A stretch of DNA of 64,000 nucleotides from an uncultured Ignavibacteriota bacterium. Lineage in GTDB: Bacteria > Bacteroidota > Ignavibacteria > UBA10030 > UBA8401. The notes under the pieces were generated by a model, which did no database searches, was not told the origin of the DNA, and saw only the letters and a program-made list of their open reading frames with translations. Position numbers and translations under genes: made by a program. Position 1 is the first letter of the stretch. Every line of letters starts with the position of its first letter. The stretch covers positions 176,337 through 240,336 of the forward strand of contig CAIOTF010000039.1 in the NCBI GenBank assembly GCA_903861125.1, given 5' to 3'. This document shows, piece by piece, positions 58,313 through 64,000 of the stretch.

Positions 58313-59794
58313 TTATTTTCCCTCATCGACTAATACAAGAGGCTGATTATTCGGAAAATCATACAATGTAAGACGGCGCAGCCGGTACAATGTTGTCCAA
58401 TAATCCGAAAGCGTCTGGATTCGTGCACGGTATGCTGCATCCTTTTCGGATTGGGCAAGAAAAAGATTCGGTACATCGATCTTGCCGATCGTGAACCGCT
58501 CCCGTGCCACATCGAATCTGCGCTGGGCTACCGTATCAGCTTTCCCGGAAAGAGCTACTTGAGTCTGAAGCTGACGGAACCGCTGCACTTGATAAAGAAT
58601 ATCCTGTTTAAATGAGAACTGTTGAGATTCTACGGAAGATTCCACGCGTGATCGTTCAGCTTCGGCTGATTCTATTGCGTGGCTTCCGGAACCGAATCCG
58701 TATAAAGGAATTTGTACCTGAACACTGAATTCCTGCTGATCGAGCAAATTAATATACGCATCGCCGAATGTGTTAGCCTTTTGATTCAAACCGATATTCG
58801 CAAAGACGGACATTGAGAATGAGTTATTTGACTCAGTCTGCCGTACATTCCGTTCCGCTGTGATTTTTTGGACTTCAAAATTCAGTACATCACTTCGGTA
58901 TTGAAGTGCATAGGCGAGTGCTTTTACCGGATCTACTTCGATGAACACCGGAGTTTCGTTCGGCTGAACATGGATCGGCCGTTCATCGGTGACACCGATT
59001 GCATGACGAAAATTGTGCAGTGCCCGGTCATATTCAATAATTGCGCTTTCGTATTGCGTTCTCGCATTCAGAAATGCAAGTTCGCTTTGTAGCAGGTCGT
59101 TCTCCGCGATTTTCCCGACATTGAACCGCCCTTTCGACATGACAAAGAGCGTATCATTAATGGCAAGATTAAGTTGAGCATTGTTCACGTTCATCGATGC
59201 CAAATAGAATCCGAAGAACTTGCTGGTAATATCGATAGCGGCATCTTCCATTGCTTCGACAAATTCGCGGTGTGAGGATTGATATGACAGATATTCCAGT
59301 TCTGTACTCCATGCAGTAGTGTTTATTGAAAACAAAGACTGTCGGACGGACAGAGTCAACGGCGAAGAACGGTAGACTGCGGATTTCGTTTCGAGATTAT
59401 CAAGTCTGTTCATTCGTGAATAGACGGAGATCTCTGTATTCGTCCACGGAAGCCGCTGCATAAGGGCCAGCGACAGAGAAGATTGTGCCTGCCGCTGTAA
59501 TAAAAATGCGCTGCTGCCGTCCGGTTGTGTTATGCTGTTGATTGTCCTGATGAATTGCGGCGCGTCGGCTTGCAATGTTAGCTGTGGAAGGAATCCTGCA
59601 GTAAATGCTTTGTAATGGTGTTTTTTATTTTCGTATGCCTTCCGAGCCATGGTCGAAAGGGGACCATTTTCCTGGCCCATACGGATGCTTTCGCCCAATG
59701 ACAACGTCAGCGTATCCGATGCATCCTGTGCACGTAGAAAAGAAAAAATAAAAATCGAAATAAAAAAAATTTTATTCTCTATAAATTTATTCAT
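58313..59794 (-). CDS. TolC family outer membrane efflux protein
   Basis: LTLSLGESIRMGQENGPLSTMARKAYENKKHHYKAFTAGFLPQLTL; repeated coiled-coil helices; FTIGKIDVPNLFLAQSEKDAA. Confidence 0.88.
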   Translation of the reverse strand: MNKFIENKIFFISIFIFSFLRAQDASDTLTLSLGESIRMGQENGPLSTMARKAYENKKHHYKAFTAGFLPQLTLQADAPQFIRTINSITQPDGSSAFLLQRQAQSSLSLALMQRLPWTNTEISVYSRMNRLDNLETKSAVYRSSPLTLSVRQSLFSINTTAWSTELEYLSYQSSHREFVEAMEDAAIDITSKFFGFYLASMNVNNAQLNLAINDTLFVMSKGRFNVGKIAENDLLQSELAFLNARTQYESAIIEYDRALHNFRHAIGVTDERPIHVQPNETPVFIEVDPVKALAYALQYRSDVLNFEVQKITAERNVRQTESNNSFSMSVFANIGLNQKANTFGDAYINLLDQQEFSVQVQIPLYGFGSGSHAIESAEAERSRVESSVESQQFSFKQDILYQVQRFRQLQTQVALSGKADTVAQRRFDVARERFTIGKIDVPNLFLAQSEKDAAYRARIQTLSDYWTTLYRLRRLTLYDFPNNQPLVLVDEGK

Positions 59795-59893
59795 AGCAAA
59801 AACTCGGTTTCATTTGTTTTCCAAACTATTTGCTCTCAATTATATTTTGGTATTATTTCCGTTACAACTCTACGAACTATTTCAGCGTCTGTA

Positions 59894-61279
59894 TTATTCA
59901 TAGCGCAGTGAATGAATAACATCCTGTTCGGCTGCCCTTTTTGCAGGGAAGTATCCGAATGCAATACCAATGGTGATCGAAATCGCAAATGAAATAATAA
60001 TGGAGACGAACGAGACGATCGTATGAATATCGGCCGTATATTCAATGACGATGCTGATCGCAAATCCCAAAAGGATCCCGACGATGCCGCCGGTAACGCT
60101 GATTGTTGTCGCTTCAGAAAGGAATTGCATCGTAATGTCACTTCGTGTTGCTCCCACAGCGCGCCGGATACCGATCTCTTTGGTTCGTTCCATCACTGAG
60201 GCAAGCATGATGTTCATAATCCCGATGCCGCCCACAATGAGAGAAATAGAAGCAATGGCTCCCAGTACAATATTGAAAATCTCTTTAGTCCTTTGTTCTT
60301 GCTTTAACAATTCTTCAGGCACCGTAACTGAAAAATCGATCATTCCGTTATGGCGGCGCTGCAGCATTCGGCTGATAATCTCGGCAAGTGAGCGGATTTG
60401 CTCGGTATTTTTTATTCGTACGACCATGCGGTCTACCTGATGATAATTCACCGCCTTTTTCTGTTCTGTAATTGTATTGTCGGTATTACCTTCGCGCGCT
60501 GTATTCTGTATGTCGCGTCGCGTCACGAGTGAGCGGTTTTTGTAACGCAGCAGAACGGTATTAACCGGTGCATAGATATCAAAATTATAGTCACGCAATC
60601 CGAGATGTTGTATGTTTTGTTTTGATACATTCCGTTCGCTCATTACACCGATCACGGTAAGCCACAATTTTCCGCATTTGATCTGCTTACCGATTGGATC
60701 TTCCCGTGTGAAAAATTTTGTTTTGATACCGTATCCGATAATTGCAACCGGAAGGGAACGGTCCAGGTGTGTTTGGGAAAAGTAGGAACCTTTTTCCAGT
60801 GTGTAGTCCGAATGCATGAAAAATGTTGAATCGACTCCCACCAGTTTTGTTGACCGCTTCAGACCCTGGCGCAGTGCAATAGTTTCCAGAACAATTTCAG
60901 GACTGACCGACTCAACACCCGGCAGTGTTTCAACGATACTTTTACTGTCCTGCAGCGTCAGTCCGGGAGAAAATTTCTTTCTTTCATTTTGTTTTTGATT
61001 CACATCTTCATCAACTTTTCCTTCTTCCTGCTCAATAATCGGAGTAATGATGATGTTGTTCGTTCCCAGCAGTTTCATCTGATCGAGGATCTCCTGCTGT
61101 GCACCCCGGCCGATGGCAAGCATCGAGATGACCGAAGCAACACCGAAGACAATTCCGAGTGAGGTGAGACCTGACCTGAGTTTATTGCGTTTAATTGCCT
61201 CGAATGCCGTCAGCACATTGCTGACGAGCGCACGTGACGGCTGTATCGTCTGGAGCAGAGAAAGGAAACCTTTCTTCAT
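59894..61279 (-). CDS. ABC transporter permease (MacB/FtsX type, no ATPase domain)
   Basis: FEAIKRNKLRSGLTSLGIVFGVASVISMLAIGRGAQQEI; GGIGIMNIMLASVMERTKEIGIRRAVGATRSDI. Confidence 0.92.
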   Translation of the reverse strand: MKKGFLSLLQTIQPSRALVSNVLTAFEAIKRNKLRSGLTSLGIVFGVASVISMLAIGRGAQQEILDQMKLLGTNNIIITPIIEQEEGKVDEDVNQKQNERKKFSPGLTLQDSKSIVETLPGVESVSPEIVLETIALRQGLKRSTKLVGVDSTFFMHSDYTLEKGSYFSQTHLDRSLPVAIIGYGIKTKFFTREDPIGKQIKCGKLWLTVIGVMSERNVSKQNIQHLGLRDYNFDIYAPVNTVLLRYKNRSLVTRRDIQNTAREGNTDNTITEQKKAVNYHQVDRMVVRIKNTEQIRSLAEIISRMLQRRHNGMIDFSVTVPEELLKQEQRTKEIFNIVLGAIASISLIVGGIGIMNIMLASVMERTKEIGIRRAVGATRSDITMQFLSEATTISVTGGIVGILLGFAISIVIEYTADIHTIVSFVSIIISFAISITIGIAFGYFPAKRAAEQDVIHSLRYE

Positions 61280-62571
61280 TATAACGTTACTTTCAGCGAA
61301 TGGAATTTAATAGTTGCGGCATCCGGCGGAGGAGAAAGATAGACTTCATCTTTTTCTGTTAAACCCTGTAAGACAATGGCTGCATTATCGTTTTGAAGGC
61401 CGAGTTTTACTTCCTGTTTAATGATACCGCCGTTTTTCAAATACACGTAGGTGACCGTGTCTTGAGTATGGACTGCCTCAAGGGGTATAGAGAGTGCATG
61501 CAAAATCCTCGCAACTCGTATTTCATTTGATGTGGTCATTGCAGGGCGCAGCGTTGTATCGCGGTCATTGATGAGGATCCGCACCTCAAATACTTTTGAA
61601 TCGGAATTAGGACGCTGCTCGCCTATGTTGGCCACTTGTGTTACGCTGCCGGATAATTTTTTATTCGGATCGGCGTCTAATCTCAATGTTACTTCCTGCC
61701 CCACGGCGATCTTTTGAATATCCACTTCATTTACATACGTAATGGATTCCATCATGGTAAGGTCCGGAAGTGTCGCTACCGTTGGTTCCCACGGACTCAC
61801 CATAGCTCCCACTATTTTCTTCTTGCCGTTCCATTCGCGTGCATAAACAACCATTCCGTCCGCAGGTGCAAGAATCGTGAATTGTGTCAGCACCGTAACC
61901 ATGACCTCCATTTTCTGACGTTCTTTTAACAGATCAGCTTCAACAGCCTGAATTTTAGCTATCGACTGTTTCGTCCTTGTGATGTAATTTTTCTTTGCTT
62001 GTGCGATCGTCCGTTCTGCACGGTTATAATCTATCTGGGCCTGGCGTTTTACTGCCGGAGCTTCGTATGTCGACTGTTCGAGGAGGATTTTTTTTTCTTC
62101 AAGTACGAAAATCAAATTTACCAGTTCATCACGTGCTTGAGAAAGAACAAGTGTGCTGTCAAGTATCGTTTGAGTGAATTGTGCGTCCAATTTCTGTACG
62201 GAGAGTTCGGATTCTTTCAATCTGTTTGCAATCTCCGCTTTGTCAAGTTCTGCAACGAATTCACCCTTTTTCACCACCGTCCCTTCAGCTATGAGATTGG
62301 AAATTTTCATCTGCCAGATTCCTGCTGCTCGGGCTTGTTCCGGACCTTTTATTTCGATGGAATTTTTCGCCTGCAATTCGCCTGTGGTTGTAATTGAAAT
62401 AGTAAATTCTCCTTTTGTCGGTAAGACTATAATTTCATTGGAGGTACTGCTTCGGGTGCGCATGAGAAAAAAAAATATTATGATGCCGATCAGTGCGGTG
62501 AGTGAGCCGTACAATATTCGCTTTTTGGGCGGCAGCGTAAAAAACAAGGACATAATATTAGGAATCTTCAT
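61279..62571 (-). CDS. HlyD/MacA-like periplasmic adaptor
   Basis: One N-terminal TM; GEFVAELDKAEIANRLKESEL; ILAPADGMVVYAREW; KKLSGSVTQVANIGEQRPNSDSKVFEVRILIND. Confidence 0.88.
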   Translation of the reverse strand: MKIPNIMSLFFTLPPKKRILYGSLTALIGIIIFFFLMRTRSSTSNEIIVLPTKGEFTISITTTGELQAKNSIEIKGPEQARAAGIWQMKISNLIAEGTVVKKGEFVAELDKAEIANRLKESELSVQKLDAQFTQTILDSTLVLSQARDELVNLIFVLEEKKILLEQSTYEAPAVKRQAQIDYNRAERTIAQAKKNYITRTKQSIAKIQAVEADLLKERQKMEVMVTVLTQFTILAPADGMVVYAREWNGKKKIVGAMVSPWEPTVATLPDLTMMESITYVNEVDIQKIAVGQEVTLRLDADPNKKLSGSVTQVANIGEQRPNSDSKVFEVRILINDRDTTLRPAMTTSNEIRVARILHALSIPLEAVHTQDTVTYVYLKNGGIIKQEVKLGLQNDNAAIVLQGLTEKDEVYLSPPPDAATIKFHSLKVTL

Positions 62572-62806
62572 ATGATTCGGCCGGTACTGTTAATTTTGTG
62601 ATGTAATATATCGTCGAAAAAGTGTGGAGAGATGATCTTCGATGTCGAATTTTGTGGTGATCTATTGTAAAAAGGTAAAGAAGAGAGGGGAGGAAAGCAA
62701 GCAGTAGAAATGGGTAATTTTTACAAGATTACCGTTAAAAATGAATTTAGCAGTTTGATTGTTGAGGAAAAATATTTTATGGGTGCAATTGTGCATCCAT
62801 ATTGTA

Positions 62807-63124
62807 TTATCCGGGAAAATGAACTTTCTTTTTTGCTTCTTCGCTCATCATTGATGGATTCCAGACAGGATGCCATACGATTCTCACATCTGCTTCGGCT
62901 ACGCCGGGCAATGATGCAACTTTCTCTCGGACATTGTTTGCGATCTGAGTAGACAGACCGCAACCTTGAGATGTTAGCGTCATTTTAACTCCGACCCAGT
63001 CATCGATGATCTTTACATCGTAGACCAGCCCAAGATCCACAATACTGACAGGTATTTCCGGATCGAATACGTCTTTTAATGCTGCAAGTATGTCTTCTTT
63101 CTTCAGTTCTGTAGAATTTTCCAT
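62807..63124 (-). CDS. DUF59/MIP18-family metal-sulfur cluster assembly factor
   Basis: EDILAALKDVFDPEIPVSIVDLGLVYDVKIIDDWVGVKMTLTSQGCGLS. Confidence 0.92.
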   Translation of the reverse strand: MENSTELKKEDILAALKDVFDPEIPVSIVDLGLVYDVKIIDDWVGVKMTLTSQGCGLSTQIANNVREKVASLPGVAEADVRIVWHPVWNPSMMSEEAKKKVHFPG

Positions 63125-63445
63125 TGTATTGAACTTCCTAAGTTATTAATAACCGTAGATACTATTTTGCGCGAAAAAATTCGAAAATCCAAAATTGAAT
63201 TGAAGCGAGATTGATACAATGGCATCCTATTGTAGAATACCTATTTAGGGAAATTGTATTGTGTTATTTTCCATTCTCTACCATTCCTGGTATAGTGAAT
63301 GTTGATCATCTGAAAATTATTAATGCTAATAAGGCCGGCGACAGGAATATTCATAAATATTCATCTTCACTACCGCTGAATCTAATATGGTGGACGGGAA
63401 ACCATTGTAGACCAATATCATACAAATTTGTCCGATATTCAATCT

Positions 63446-63474
63446 TTGTTAAGAAAAAAGTTTTTCCTTAACAA
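63446..63474. repeat. Inverted repeat / hairpin TTGTTAAG...CTTAACAA
   Basis: Perfect 8-bp arms with A-run/T-run interior in the AT-rich intergenic region. Confidence 0.5.
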
Positions 63475-63760
63475 TTATATGTTGCTCTTTATTAAGAGAA
63501 AGCATACATTTTTACGTGTAAAAAACAAACCCTACCAAAATTATTCATCTTCATATAAGATTAACACATTGTTTCAAGTTTTTGAGTCTTAAAAAAAGCT
63601 TTTAGGAATATTTATAAAATTTTGAAATAATATAATTTAGTCTTGTTTCTGAATTGAACTGTTTTTCTTTGAATCAATCCTATTTCTCAAAAAAACTTAC
63701 GTCAAAAAAATAAATTTTCACTCTAATCTACTATTTATTCATTAATCTACGAGGTATTGT

Positions 63761-64000
63761 ATGAAGATTTTTTTCTCAATTTCGAAATCGTTTGCCGTGG
63801 TTTTGCTGATTGGCGCATTTCAAATTCTCGCAGCTCAAACGGTAATCTTTTCAGAGACGTTTGAATCTGGCACAGCAAGCAGTGCATGGGGAAGCAACTA
63901 TCCTGGAGAAGAGACGGTCATCGCAAAGCCGATGGCAAATGCACCAAAGGCGCTCACGGGCGGCGGAAATTATGTGGGCTTATTGCAGGATCTTAATGGA
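63761..64000 (+). CDS. Secreted protein of unknown function (3' truncated by window edge)
   Basis: MKIFFSISKSFAVVLLIGAFQILAAQTVIFSETFESGTASSAWGSNYPGEETVIAKPMANAPKALTGGGNYVGLLQDLNG; signal peptide, then an FSETFESG start common in T9SS-secreted or adhesin-like proteins. Confidence 0.7.
   Translation, partial: MKIFFSISKSFAVVLLIGAFQILAAQTVIFSETFESGTASSAWGSNYPGEETVIAKPMANAPKALTGGGNYVGLLQDLNG

Noticed and set aside
1-64000. CRISPR arrays, tRNA/rRNA genes, transposases, prophage or known defence systems
   Set aside because: No regularly spaced direct repeats, tRNA cloverleaf, rRNA sequence, or recombinase/defence-type proteins were recognised on either strand.

Overview
The window looks like a chromosomal segment from a Bacteroidota/Chlorobi-group bacterium, probably Ignavibacteria-like. 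The basis is T9SS 'YPNPFNPST' C-terminal sorting domains, a PorV-like protein, a GWxTD protein, a futalosine-type MqnD and a fused CcoNO; taxonomy is inferred from gene content only. Contents from left to right: the 3' part of nuoN; nnr, a VanZ-like gene and an MFS gene; a TPR/thioredoxin-like protein; a carbamoyltransferase/SxtJ/DUF5989 cassette resembling sxtI-J-K; a large alpha-glucan utilisation locus at about 9.2-34.7 kb (LacI, TonB receptor, T9SS-tailed giant proteins, PorV-like, two GH13s, a GH57, MalEFG without an ATPase, two SLC45-like MFS); GWxTD; a pyrR-pyrB-pyrC operon with a PyrR-type attenuator leader; pgeF, glmS, an enoyl-ACP-reductase-like SDR and arfB; ubiE and mqnD; a cbb3 oxidase operon (ccoI-S-NO-Q-P-G-H-safE); CBS, RhlE-like helicase, RlmF, and a tolC/permease/adaptor cluster; a DUF59 protein; and the 5' end of another secreted protein. 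No CRISPR, tRNA, rRNA or transposon was recognised. The most interesting items are the SusD-less starch locus with its TBDR/giant T9SS protein/PorV-like triad, the six-Asp-box protein fused to starch-binding-like modules, the sxtIJK-like cassette with an overlooked 52-aa gene, and the pyr leader whose terminator contains the pyrR Shine-Dalgarno. All family calls come from reading the translations; no searches were run.
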